DNA of 64,000 nt from Pedosphaera parvula Ellin514 (GCF_000172555.1 NZ_ABOX02000003.1:62001-126000); one strand, 5' to 3'. Numbered from the stretch's first letter, positions 8,965 through 18,281 are shown. Notes: generated by a model from the letters alone, not told the origin. A program made the numbers and translations.

Positions 8965-9239
8965 CGTATGTCCTGTCTCGTTATATCGCCAATTCATGAA
9001 ATTTTGCTCAAGTAGTTTGAAATCTTAGGCTCTCATGGTTGCCAGCATCGTGCGCCTTTGAATTTGTCTTACGATTTTGACTTAAACCCATGAGTTCTGG
9101 AGTTTTTCGAGGATTACAGTTCCGCTGCACCCGGATATCATCACCTCCATAAACTGATGGCGATGGACTCCCATCGCAAAGTAGGTAAAGACCGTAGTCC
9201 CCAATAATTTAAGTATGAACGCGAGCCAAGCAGGTCGGA

Positions 9240-12200
9240 TTAAGCAGGCAAGCGCTCCGAGGTAGCTCTTAAACAGCTGCGAAGCTCCCCGGCAAGCTGG
9301 CTCACATTTGGTTCCGTAAAGATGCTCCCATGAGAACCGGAAATGATCCTCACATCAACACCACCCAGACTAAATTCATCCCAGCCAAGCGAGCGGTCAA
9401 AGGAACAAAGTAACGGCTGCCTGCGTGTCCTAAACAAGGTTATGCGGCCAACATAAGGTTTTGTGACGTATTCCTGAAAGGCCCGAAGGTGAATCTGCCA
9501 CAGATTTAATTCGTTCTCTGGTATTTGCTCGGTATTAATGACCCCTTCCAGGTCAAAATGCGACCGTCCCATCCGCTTTGGTTTAATTAAATTTAAAATT
9601 CTTCGTCGAATAACCCTGGCCTTCCGTTCGAAGAGATTGCGGCGGATTTCGGGTTTAAGCCTGCAAAAATCTTCCAACCCATAATAAAGATTAAGCAGGA
9701 ATCCCCTGTAAAACTTTGCCCGTCTCCATGGCGCTTTGGTGTATGAAGTATTGATGGGCATACTCTCGAACAGCGCCAGGAACGCAACCTCTTCTCCCAT
9801 CCGGGATAGCTGCCGCGCCATTTCGAAGCTGACATTTCCTCCAAAACAGTAGCCGCCAAGATAATAGGGGCCTCGAGGTTGCAACGTTCGAACCTCCTCC
9901 ACGTACCGGCTGGCCATCACTTCGATACTTTCCAGCTCTGCCATTCCTCTCATACCTGGTGATTCAATCCCATAGATGGGTTGATCATCAGTAAAGCATG
10001 CTCCTAAATTGGCATAGCCCCAAAGAATGCCTCCACCTGCTCCGTGAACCAGGAACAATGGAGGCTTGGAACCACCATCCTTAATTGCCACCAGCAAGGA
10101 TCTGGAGGCGGACAATTCTTTTTCACGAATGGCATTGGCCAACTGCGCGATGGTTGGAGTTTCAAACAGTATGGTAAGCGGAAGCCTCTTTCCGAACACT
10201 TTTTCAATTCTCGCAAATAATCGGACTGCCAGCAACGAGTGGCCTCCCAATTCAAAAAATTTGTCGTGAACTCCGATGGGGCGAATACCCAGGAGCTCCT
10301 CCCAGATACCCGCCAGTTGCTCCTCTGCAGAATCCCTGGGAGCCAGATACTTATGGTCGAGCGCAGGCCTGGTGCCCTCCGGATCAGGCAGGGCCAACCG
10401 ATTTACCTTTCCGCTGGCAGTAAGTGGGAGAGTTTCCAGAAATACGTAAGCGGACGGCATCATATATTCCGGCAACTTATCTTTTAAATGCGACCGAAGC
10501 GCTTCGGAAGTCGGCTTTGATTTCCCTTTTGGCACAACGTAAGCCACCAGCTGCTTCTCCGTGGTCGAGATTTTGCGCGCCACCACCACACAATCCCTTA
10601 CGGAATCATCAGCGGCGATGGCGGCTTCAATTTCTCCCAGTTCAATGCGAAATCCGCGGATTTTGACCATGGAATCAGTCCGGCCAAGGAATTCCAGATT
10701 TCCGTCAGAAAGATATCGGACAGTATCTCCCGTATGATAAAGTTTTGATCCTGTTTGAATTTCAAATGGATTGTCGATGAATCTCTCGGCAGTTAACTCA
10801 TTTCGTTGTAGATACTCCAACGCCAGACCGTCTCCACCTGTGTAGAGCTGTCCGTATACTCCGATTGGGACCGGCCGCAAATTACAATCCAAAACATAAC
10901 AAGTGGTGTTGGAAACTGGTTTTCCAATCGGGATGGAGCGATCTGCCGGCACCCGATGTGGTATGGCATGATAGCAGGTGAACGTCGTATTTTCTGTCGG
11001 GCCATACCCATTGATCAACTGGCAGTCCTCAAGAATTTCAAGGGCCTTTTCAACATGCGGCACAGAAAGGACATCCCCACCCGCCAGCAACTGGCGGACG
11101 TTCTTTAATCTTTCAACCTGCTCCTCCACCATTTGATGAAACAATCCGGCCGTGAGCCACAAAATTGTGATCCGCTGTTTTTCGATAAAACTGCCTAGAT
11201 CAGATAACGAGGAAGGAATGGGAGGAAAAATCACCAGCCGTGCGCCATTCAACAGTGCACCCCAAATCTCGAAAGTGGAAGCATCAAAAGAAACTGGCGC
11301 CAATTGAAGGAAAACATTGTTTCCGGTCAGCGAGGCATAATTTGTCGCCTTCACCAACCGAACTACTCCACGATTGGGAACGCAAACACCTTTGGGACGT
11401 CCAGTCGATCCGGAAGTGAAGCAGACGTAGGCCACACTCTCAGGTCCACAAGAGGAAATTGGACGCTCTCCACTTTGCTCACTGACAGCTTTCCACTCCT
11501 TGTCCAAACAAATGGCTTTGAGGATATCGTGACCTGGTTCGGATTTCTTTGTTTGTCTCGGCAGGGCTTCGCGCAGTCTGGATTCGGTCAGGAGTACCCG
11601 GATCTCTGCATCCTCCATCATCAATGCCAATCTCTCCTTGGGATAAGTAGGATCCAGGGAAACATAACCGCCTCCGGCCTTCAAAATTGCCAGCAAGCCA
11701 ACAATCATTTCAAACGACCGTTCCAAACAGAGTCCAACCAACTCGCCCGACTGCACCCCCGACCTGATCAGGTAATGCGCCAATTGGTTCGATTGTCGAT
11801 TAAGCTGCCGGTATGACAGGCTTTTGCCTTCAAAGACTAATGCCACTGCATCGGGACTTGCAGAGGCTTGCTCCTCAAATAATTCTGCTATGGTTTTATT
11901 CTTTGGATAATCCGTTCGCGTCTGGTTCCATTCCACCAGCAATCGGTAGCGCTCCCCGGCCGTTAATATCGGCAAATCGGAAATGCGCTGATTAGGATTG
12001 GAAATAATGCCTTCCAGCAGAACTCGGTAATGCTCAAGCAGGCGATCAATTGTGGCATCGTCAAAAAGATCCGTTTTGTATTCCACAGCCAAAACCAACC
12101 CCTCCTCCGATTCCGTTATGGATAATGTGAGGTCGCACCTGGCCGCTCCTTCTTCAATCGGCAGGAACTTTAACTCCAGCCCTGAAAGCTTCAGTTTCTG

Positions 12201-13154
12201 CACCGGATCATTTTGAACCTGAAACATGACTTGAAACAAGGGATTATAGGTAAGACTTCGTTCCGGCTTTAGTTCCTCAACCAGTTTCTCGAAAGGAGCC
12301 TCCTTGTGAGCGAGTGCTTCAAAAAATGTTTCTCGAACTCGTGTCAGCAGTTCCCTGAAAGTCGGCGCTCCGGAAACATCGGTCCGCAGGACGAGGGTAT
12401 TTACGAACAAACCAATCAGCCCTTCGATGGCGGTCTGATCGCGATTTGCCACGGGACTTCCCACCACGATATCCTCCAACCCGGTGTACCGCTGCAGCAG
12501 AACCTTATAAGCCGTCAGCAACAGGAGAAACAAAGTTGTTTCCTCAGTTTGCGCCCGCTTGCGTATGGAATCAGAAAACTTCTCCGACCATTGGATTCTG
12601 CGAACCGCTCCAGCATGAGAAAGCATTTTTGGACGTGGACGATCTGTCGGCAGTTCGAGCATCGGCAAAGGGTTTCTCAATTTTGTCCGCCAATAAGCCA
12701 ACTCTTTTTCCAGACGTTCACCCTGCAACCGTCTTCTCTGCCAGCCCGCATAATTGCCATATTGAACTGGCAACTCAGCTAAAGGGGATTCTGCACCTTG
12801 AACCCGGCAGGAATATAATTTTCCCAGTTCAACGTAAAGCAGTTCCATTGACCAGCCATCTGAGATGATGTGGTGCATCATCAGCAGCAGCACATGATCG
12901 GAGGAACTCAAGCCTAGCAGCTTTGCTCGCAACAGCGGATCTTTGGTCAGATCGAATGGAACCTTTGTCTCGGCCCTGCACAGACGATTCAGGGTTTGTT
13001 CCTGATTCGCTGGTTCCACCTCTCCCAAGTCAATTGTTTCCAACTTTGCATAGAAAGGCGCACAGACCAAGGCCTTGGGATGACCGTCCACCGAAACGAA
13101 ATTTGTTCGCAGACTTTCATGCCGGCCCACAATTTCATTCAGACTCCACTCCAA
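9240..13154 (-). CDS. Single-module nonribosomal peptide synthetase (C-A-PCP-TE)
   Basis: A large cytosolic synthetase with one complete module. Numbering from the TTG at 13154: condensation domain about 1-400 with MMHHIISDGW (active His motif 94-100); adenylation domain about 410-900 with FTSGSTGRPKG, GYGPTE and YHTGDTVRY; carrier domain with LGGHSLLAVR (phosphopantetheine Ser973); thioesterase about 1025-1300 with GGYCFGG, so the nucleophile at 1103 is Cys rather than Ser. By alignment to GrsA the specificity residues read DAFWLGGTFK, one residue from the classical valine code. Coding similarity clearly continues upstream of 13154 (see next entry). No phosphopantetheinyl transferase, MbtH protein or second module is nearby. 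The product is unknown; an acylated or peptidyl valine is a guess. Confidence 0.93.
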   Translation of the reverse strand: MEWSLNEIVGRHESLRTNFVSVDGHPKALVCAPFYAKLETIDLGEVEPANQEQTLNRLCRAETKVPFDLTKDPLLRAKLLGLSSSDHVLLLMMHHIISDGWSMELLYVELGKLYSCRVQGAESPLAELPVQYGNYAGWQRRRLQGERLEKELAYWRTKLRNPLPMLELPTDRPRPKMLSHAGAVRRIQWSEKFSDSIRKRAQTEETTLFLLLLTAYKVLLQRYTGLEDIVVGSPVANRDQTAIEGLIGLFVNTLVLRTDVSGAPTFRELLTRVRETFFEALAHKEAPFEKLVEELKPERSLTYNPLFQVMFQVQNDPVQKLKLSGLELKFLPIEEGAARCDLTLSITESEEGLVLAVEYKTDLFDDATIDRLLEHYRVLLEGIISNPNQRISDLPILTAGERYRLLVEWNQTRTDYPKNKTIAELFEEQASASPDAVALVFEGKSLSYRQLNRQSNQLAHYLIRSGVQSGELVGLCLERSFEMIVGLLAILKAGGGYVSLDPTYPKERLALMMEDAEIRVLLTESRLREALPRQTKKSEPGHDILKAICLDKEWKAVSEQSGERPISSCGPESVAYVCFTSGSTGRPKGVCVPNRGVVRLVKATNYASLTGNNVFLQLAPVSFDASTFEIWGALLNGARLVIFPPIPSSLSDLGSFIEKQRITILWLTAGLFHQMVEEQVERLKNVRQLLAGGDVLSVPHVEKALEILEDCQLINGYGPTENTTFTCYHAIPHRVPADRSIPIGKPVSNTTCYVLDCNLRPVPIGVYGQLYTGGDGLALEYLQRNELTAERFIDNPFEIQTGSKLYHTGDTVRYLSDGNLEFLGRTDSMVKIRGFRIELGEIEAAIAADDSVRDCVVVARKISTTEKQLVAYVVPKGKSKPTSEALRSHLKDKLPEYMMPSAYVFLETLPLTASGKVNRLALPDPEGTRPALDHKYLAPRDSAEEQLAGIWEELLGIRPIGVHDKFFELGGHSLLAVRLFARIEKVFGKRLPLTILFETPTIAQLANAIREKELSASRSLLVAIKDGGSKPPLFLVHGAGGGILWGYANLGACFTDDQPIYGIESPGMRGMAELESIEVMASRYVEEVRTLQPRGPYYLGGYCFGGNVSFEMARQLSRMGEEVAFLALFESMPINTSYTKAPWRRAKFYRGFLLNLYYGLEDFCRLKPEIRRNLFERKARVIRRRILNLIKPKRMGRSHFDLEGVINTEQIPENELNLWQIHLRAFQEYVTKPYVGRITLFRTRRQPLLCSFDRSLGWDEFSLGGVDVRIISGSHGSIFTEPNVSQLAGELRSCLRATSERLPA

Positions 13155-13313
13155 AGCCTCAACGTTCAGATTCCCCGTGATTCGGATTGCAGCAGAAACG
13201 CTATAGAGCGGACTGGCTTGCGTTATCTGGTCCAGAAACCATAAGCGTTCCTGCGCATACGAAAGCAGAACCTGTGTGGTGCCACCGTTTTGTGTAATCT
13301 CATTGTAAATTGT
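13155..13313 (-). other. N-terminal coding extension of the NRPS without a standard start codon
   Basis: The NRPS frame continues upstream and encodes the first conserved condensation-domain motif (LSYAQERLWFLDQ, then SPLYSVSAAIRITGNL), so the protein must begin before 13154. The frame is open to a TGA at 13314-13316 but contains no ATG, GTG or TTG in this part. An ATG at 13315-13317, right after a run of seven G, is in another frame and reaches a stop after five codons. Either the start is unusual (for example ATT at 13308-13310) or a base is missing or added at or near the G run. Confidence 0.75.
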
Positions 13314-13423
13314 TCATCCCCCCCTTCTTGTTTAACTGGGATTGCCAGCAACTCCTCCTGATCCTAAGAGAGCTCAGATTCAGCAATTACGACCTTATTT
13401 CCCAATTTCCCATAATGGGGATG

Positions 13424-13639
13424 TCACCCTGACACGCTGCCATGGCCTTTTTGCCCGCAACAACTTGCGCCCGCTCTATAGACATTTGATTTATCTTTTG
13501 CGCGGCTCAGAAGCAGCATTAACTTTTTGGTTTCCAAGGCATCCAATGCCGCAGCTAGTTTTGCAATGGTTTGATGTTGAAAAGATACTCTGGCTTTAAA
13601 TTTAAACCCGCCTGAATGGGTTGAAAGACCTCCATAATG
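13424..13639 (-). other. Intergenic segment with a start-less, protein-like open frame (possible dispersed element or gene relic)
   Basis: The 382-bp gap upstream of the NRPS holds no recognisable gene. The minus strand has a 71-codon open frame between stops, without a usual N-terminal start, that reads like protein (HYGGLSTHSGG, FQHQTIAKLAAALDALETKK, then a Cys/Gly-rich end). Just beyond its end, GTGTCAGGGTGACATCCCC has the look of an element terminus. It could be a relic or a dispersed intergenic repeat. Only one copy is present in the window. The rest of 13314-13695 shows nothing else I can support. Confidence 0.3.
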
Positions 13640-13695
13640 TTATTGATATTTCGCTCTCGCGGAATCTTCGAAAGAGTTATGCATAACCTTTGGTC

Positions 13696-13980
13696 TTATG
13701 GTGTGAGATGACGCGGTAATCGCTTTAATCGGGGCAGCAAAACACTGAGCAGACCTAATTTCGAATTGGAATCCAACTCCTTTTGATTTTCAACCAACAG
13801 GGCTGTAAGTTCCTCAATATCGAGCAGCTTGGCCTTTTCAGGCCGTTTATGGTTCAGTTCAGTGCCAGCCGACACCCTCTGGATTACAACCTCGTCCACT
13901 TTTTCCATTTCAAATCTACAAGAGACGACTGATGATCCTGTGCCAGCTTTGTTTTTTGTATCAGTGTTGCTCTGATCCAT
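13696..13980 (-). CDS. Small hypothetical protein upstream of the NRPS
   Basis: A 94-residue hydrophilic protein with a Lys/Glu-rich middle (HKRPEKAKLLDIEELTALLVENQKEL, probably helical) and a basic Leu/Arg C terminus (LLPRLKRLPRH). It has no signal peptide. It lacks the conserved Asn/Trp pattern of MbtH-like NRPS partners. It is on the same strand as the NRPS, 382 bp upstream, so co-transcription is possible but uncertain. The ribosome-binding site is poor. Function unknown. Confidence 0.45.
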   Translation of the reverse strand: MDQSNTDTKNKAGTGSSVVSCRFEMEKVDEVVIQRVSAGTELNHKRPEKAKLLDIEELTALLVENQKELDSNSKLGLLSVLLPRLKRLPRHLTP

Positions 13981-14246
13981 AGAAAAAATAATAATTCCGT
14001 TCTTTAGCTTCCTCCATGGGGAAAAACCCTGAAAGCCAACGGTTTTCCTTGATGGAACCTGAAAAACTAGTCATCCCCAAATCTTGGGATGAAGTAGCGA
14101 TTCTGTTGACCGTTGTGGTCCAAATTCAGCGCTAATTAATATTCGCACCCGCGGTTGTGTGTGTGCGGTAAACAGGATAGTTTGAATCAGTAAATGTCGT
14201 TTTATGCAACTTCACTACCATCCCGAAGCTTTCTAAAAGGAATATT

Positions 14247-14486
14247 ATGCCCATCTCAGTGCGAATGAAAAAAAGCGGGGTTAAACGAGTCCACCCCAGA
14301 CCACGAAGTCAAAATCCCAACTTGGACGCAGCTGCCCGCGGTCTGTGGCGCACCGAAGGCGCCAACTACACAACTGGTCCGGTCGGTTTGGCAGATCCGG
14401 TTAAACCGCTCCAGTCCAAAAATCCGCTCATAGTATTGGAAAACAACAGAAGACGAAAGTTGGCTTCACTGCACAAGTCGGCATAA
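14247..14486 (+). CDS. Small basic hypothetical protein
   Basis: A 79-residue basic protein rich in Lys, Arg and Pro (MKKSGVKRVHPRPRSQNPN, ENNRRRKLASLHKSA), preceded by a good Shine-Dalgarno sequence (AAAAGGAATATT then ATG). No signal peptide or known domain. The same 15-base string AAAAGGAATATTATG precedes the small membrane protein gene at 38202. The protein converges with lon. It may bind nucleic acid because of its charge, but that is only a guess. Confidence 0.45.
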   Translation: MPISVRMKKSGVKRVHPRPRSQNPNLDAAARGLWRTEGANYTTGPVGLADPVKPLQSKNPLIVLENNRRRKLASLHKSA

Positions 14487-14558
14487 CTCATCCATTCAAT
14501 AATAAATCTGATAGTTGCGGCCTGTAGTTGCAGCCAACCTCAGGTCGAAACGGGAGGG

Positions 14559-17060
14559 TCATTGGCTTCTCGGCCTTGGCTTCGTGCCATCGCCCCCACT
14601 CCCCTTCAGCCGGTTGTGAATTTTTTCTTCCTCTTCGCGCTCCAAGGCGGCCCGTAATACATCATCAACGTTCTCTGCCAAGGTAAACTTCAGTTTGTTC
14701 TTAACCTCTTCGGGCAAATCAAACAAATCTTTCTCGTTAAGCTTGGGAATAATTACCTCTTCGATTCCCGCGCGCAAAGCGGCCAGCGTCTTTTCCTTTA
14801 GTCCGCCAATCGGCAACACCAAACCGCGCAAGGTAACCTCACCCGTCATGGCCACTTCAGATCGTACAGGCGTATCACTAAAAAGTGATGCAATTGCCGT
14901 GAACATCGCCACGCCTGCCGACGGCCCATCCTTGGGAACCGCACCGCTGGGCACGTGCACATGAATATCCATATCCCTGAATGCATCCGCACTGATGCCG
15001 AGTTCCTTCACCCGGCTCCGCACCAGGCTTAAGGCAGCCTGCACCGATTCGCGCATGACATTTCCAATTTGCCCGGTCAAAGTAATATTACCTTTGCCAG
15101 GATACCTGGTTGCTTCAATGAACAACACCTCGCCTCCAATGGGCGTGTACGCCAATCCGGTCACGACCCCGGGCTTGCTGGTCTTCAGCCGTGTCTCGCG
15201 AATATAACGGGGTGGCCCAAGCATTTCTTGAACAATTTGTGGAGTTACTGTCATGGCTTGTATTTCACCTCGAGCCACTCTCGCTGCAATCCCACGGCAC
15301 ACGGCTCCGATTTGCCGTTCCAATTCGCGAACGCCAGCCTCCCGCGTATAATCTTCGATTACCCTGGATAGCGCACTCTTCTCCCACTGGCATTGCTCCG
15401 GCTTTAATCCGTTCTCTTCAAGTTGCCGAACCACGAGATAGTTTTTCGCAATCTCAAGTTTCTCGCGCTCGGTATAGCCTGGTAACTCAATTACTTCCAT
15501 GCGATCACGCAATGGCGCTGGCACTGCATCCATGTAATTCGCCGTCGCAATAAAAATTACCTCCGAGAGATCAAATGGCACGTCAATATACCGGTCAACA
15601 AATGCATTGTTTTGCCTCGGATCCAATACTTCGAGCAATGCACTGGCCGGATCTCCTCTAAAGTCAGCCCCTAACTTGTCAATTTCATCCAGCATGATTA
15701 CCGGATTTTTCGTCCCCACTCTTCGCATCTCCTGGATGATCCGACCCGGCATGGAACCAATGTAAGTTCGCCGATGTCCGCGTATCTCCGCTTCATCCCG
15801 AATTCCCCCCAAACTCATCCGCGCAAACTTGCGACCCAAAGCGTCTGCTATCGATTGCCCAAGGCTCGTTTTTCCCACTCCAGGGGGACCAAGGAAGCAA
15901 AGAATCGGTCCTCGTCCGCGCGGATTCAACTTACGTACGGCTAAAAACTCTATCAACCGGCGCTTAACTTTCTCCAAATCGTAATGATCCCTGTCCAAAA
16001 TTTTCTGCGCCTGATTCAGATCCAGGTTGTCCTCGCTTCGCTTGTTCCAGGGCAAATCGGCCAACGATTCCAGGTAGCCAACAATGACCGAAACCTCCGG
16101 GCTCGCCTGTGGCAACGCCCGCAAGCGTTTAAGTTCCTTCTCCGCCTGCTCCATGACCTCCGGGGGCAGCTGAGCCTCCTCAAGTTCTTTCCTTAACTCC
16201 TCGATCTGCTCATCGGCTCCTTCAGGTTCCTCACCCAATTCGCGTTGAATTGCTTTGATTTGCTCCCGCAAATAAGCCCTCCGCTGTGCATCCGTAAACT
16301 GGGACGCCACATCCTGCTGCAATTTCTGCTGCAATTGAGCAATTTCATACTGGCTCGAAACCCGCAATTGTACAGCGCGCACGCGCTTCGCCACGTCCAA
16401 CTCCTCCAATAGCTGCTGCTTGTCAGGTACCTCCATGTTCAGATTGCTCGCCAGAAAGTCCGCCATTTGTCCGGGATCCTGCATCCCTTCGATAATGGCT
16501 CTGGCCTGCTCCGGCACATCAGGCGTCACTTTGATCAGTCGCAAAGCCGTCTCCCGCAAATTGCGCACCGCTGCTTCAAATTCCTTATCCTCTTTCGGCG
16601 GCATAATCGGCCAGAGCACCTCCACCTCCGCCTTGATGAACGGATGCGTTAGGACCACCTTCCGGATCGCAAACCTCCTCATGGCCTGTACTGCAATGAC
16701 CGCCGAACCATCCGGTTGCCGGATCAGCTTCAAGACATTTGCCGCTACTCCGATTTTATAAAGATCGTCCGGCCCGGGCGATTCCTCATTGGTCTGCTGT
16801 GTGACCAGCCCGATGACCTTGCTCTGGGGCAAAGACTCCTCCAAAAGTTTCAGGGAGGTTGGCCTTCGCACTGTTAATGGCACGACCGTCCCGGGAAAAA
16901 CCACCAACCCTCGAATCGCCAGTATTGGCAAGGTTTCCGGTATGACTGGCTGATCCGGATCGTCCTCCTTGCGCGCCACTCCGATCACGTGAGGATTTTG
17001 TTGGCCTCCTTCACCATCTGCCGGAGTTGGGTCAATCATGAAATTGTCTTTGGCGGTCAT
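14559..17060 (-). CDS. lon: ATP-dependent protease Lon (endopeptidase La)
   Basis: Cytosolic AAA+ protease that degrades damaged and short-lived regulatory proteins. The 833-residue protein has an N-terminal substrate-binding domain (about 40-240), a coiled-coil linker, an AAA+ module with Walker A GPPGVGKTS and Walker B VIMLDEIDK, and a C-terminal peptidase with the Ser-Lys dyad Ser714 (DGPSAG) and Lys757 (GGLKEK). The N-terminal 30 residues form a nonconserved extension. It follows the Hsp20 gene by 42 bp on the same strand, so both are probably one stress-induced transcript. Confidence 0.97.
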   Translation of the reverse strand: MTAKDNFMIDPTPADGEGGQQNPHVIGVARKEDDPDQPVIPETLPILAIRGLVVFPGTVVPLTVRRPTSLKLLEESLPQSKVIGLVTQQTNEESPGPDDLYKIGVAANVLKLIRQPDGSAVIAVQAMRRFAIRKVVLTHPFIKAEVEVLWPIMPPKEDKEFEAAVRNLRETALRLIKVTPDVPEQARAIIEGMQDPGQMADFLASNLNMEVPDKQQLLEELDVAKRVRAVQLRVSSQYEIAQLQQKLQQDVASQFTDAQRRAYLREQIKAIQRELGEEPEGADEQIEELRKELEEAQLPPEVMEQAEKELKRLRALPQASPEVSVIVGYLESLADLPWNKRSEDNLDLNQAQKILDRDHYDLEKVKRRLIEFLAVRKLNPRGRGPILCFLGPPGVGKTSLGQSIADALGRKFARMSLGGIRDEAEIRGHRRTYIGSMPGRIIQEMRRVGTKNPVIMLDEIDKLGADFRGDPASALLEVLDPRQNNAFVDRYIDVPFDLSEVIFIATANYMDAVPAPLRDRMEVIELPGYTEREKLEIAKNYLVVRQLEENGLKPEQCQWEKSALSRVIEDYTREAGVRELERQIGAVCRGIAARVARGEIQAMTVTPQIVQEMLGPPRYIRETRLKTSKPGVVTGLAYTPIGGEVLFIEATRYPGKGNITLTGQIGNVMRESVQAALSLVRSRVKELGISADAFRDMDIHVHVPSGAVPKDGPSAGVAMFTAIASLFSDTPVRSEVAMTGEVTLRGLVLPIGGLKEKTLAALRAGIEEVIIPKLNEKDLFDLPEEVKNKLKFTLAENVDDVLRAALEREEEEKIHNRLKGSGGDGTKPRPRSQ

Positions 17061-17102
17061 GGTAAAATCCTTGCTCCTTCCCGATTGTATATTCGCTCCA
17101 TT

Positions 17103-17513
17103 TCACGCGTGCGATTGCAATGGCAGGTATATCCACAGCATCCCGTTGTGCTGCTCAGCTTTAACCCGTTCTGTGTCCACATCCACAGGAAACTCGATTT
17201 CACGCTGGAACGGGCCATGATCGATCTCCATCGTCAAAACCTGCACCGCCCTGCATTCATGGTCCGATGGCTCTGGTGCCTGCCGATTTCCACTGATGAG
17301 CAACCGCCGGGGTTCAACCTCCAGATCGATGGTTTCCTTATTCACCCCTGCCAGGTCCACGCAGATGGTCATGCACTCCTCGCAACGATAGGCATTGATC
17401 GCGGGTTTCCACGTTTCGCTGGAGGAAAAGAATTGAACCTTCGTCAGCTCGTATACCACCTCTCCCAACTGGCCGTGCAACTGTCTCAATCTCAGGCTGC
17501 GAATGTTCGACAT
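17103..17513 (-). CDS. Hsp20/alpha-crystallin family small heat-shock protein
   Basis: A 136-residue small heat-shock protein that would hold unfolding proteins in the cytoplasm. The alpha-crystallin domain covers about 35-130: WKPAINAYRCEECMTICVDLAGV, the beta strands with LLISGNRQ, and REIEFPVDVDTERVKA. The usual C-terminal I-x-I/V tail is missing, because the protein ends soon after LWIYLPLQ. The CEEC pair near residue 45 is unusual. Upstream 17514-17702 should contain the promoter; no CIRCE-type repeat was seen. Directly followed by lon. Confidence 0.87.
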   Translation of the reverse strand: MSNIRSLRLRQLHGQLGEVVYELTKVQFFSSSETWKPAINAYRCEECMTICVDLAGVNKETIDLEVEPRRLLISGNRQAPEPSDHECRAVQVLTMEIDHGPFQREIEFPVDVDTERVKAEQHNGMLWIYLPLQSHA

Positions 17514-17702
17514 ATTTAATCCCTTTCAATCTGCATACAGACTCAAATTAGCACCTTTCTTCCAATGCTCCAAAATCCCTATAACCCCCTCAACCCAACG
17601 CCGAGCCAATTTCCTGTTTCCACGGGTGGGTTTTAATCTCAGGTACTACCATCGGCCGCCATCTGCTCAGCTTCTCTTGTTTCCGTCCGACTACGCCTGG
17701 TG

Positions 17703-18281
17703 CTATTTTGCCACTCTCCGCTCAATTACAAAATCATGCTCAAACGTCATTCCCTGGCGATCATAGGATAAACTGATTCGTGCACGCCCAGTCTTCCAGT
17801 CCCAATTGTAAGGAGTGATAACCTGGTAGGTTTCGACCAACGGCCCATAATAGAACTCATCATAGAATCCGCCGTAGTAAGGAGTATAGGGATACGGAAA
17901 ACCGGGCCAGGCGCCGAAACCGTAATTTGGAACTACTCGCTGAAATGATTGGGGGGTTTGGGGCAGCAACATTGAAGTGTGACTATGCGGCCCAATTACT
18001 CGTCCTCTGATCGGGTGCGATTCACCTCTGGGATCGACGACGTAGCTTCTATTGTCCAGCAGCGTCATCCGATCATCGGTGGGGTTGATGATTCTCATGG
18101 ACAAATATCCCGCCTGCTTCGTAAAACGATATTCAAAAGGCTCATAATGAACTACTACCGGCTCTTTGTTTATCGTCTGCGCCAGGTTTGGTGGTTCAAT
18201 GATTTGATACTCATAGGTTTTGCAACCCGTGACGATGAAACTCACCAAGAACAAGAGTGATTGTAAATACTTCGCTTTCAT
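17703..18281 (-). CDS. Hypothetical lipoprotein
   Basis: A 192-residue predicted lipoprotein. The chosen ATG at 18281 has GGGAGAAA directly upstream and gives MKAKYLQSLLFLVSFIVTGC, a signal sequence ending in a lipobox with the lipidated Cys at residue 20. The mature part is beta-rich and has a Tyr/Pro/Gly-rich stretch (FPYPYTPYYGGFYDEFYYG). Family unknown. A longer reading from 18356 would place 25 charged residues before the signal and is unlikely. Probably anchored in the outer membrane. Confidence 0.72.
   Translation of the reverse strand: MKAKYLQSLLFLVSFIVTGCKTYEYQIIEPPNLAQTINKEPVVVHYEPFEYRFTKQAGYLSMRIINPTDDRMTLLDNRSYVVDPRGESHPIRGRVIGPHSHTSMLLPQTPQSFQRVVPNYGFGAWPGFPYPYTPYYGGFYDEFYYGPLVETYQVITPYNWDWKTGRARISLSYDRQGMTFEHDFVIERRVAK

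Noticed and set aside
9160-9177. Hairpin GCGATGG-ACTC-CCATCGC downstream of the NRPS
   Set aside because: Short stem and no T tract on the minus strand, so not called as a terminator.
13696-13980. MbtH-like partner of the NRPS
   Set aside because: The protein has neither the conserved Asn/Trp pattern nor the length typical of MbtH proteins; kept as hypothetical.
14071-14092. Inverted repeat TCATCCCCAA … TTGGGATGA
   Set aside because: Imperfect 9-bp arms with no T tract and no obvious gene relation; could occur by chance.
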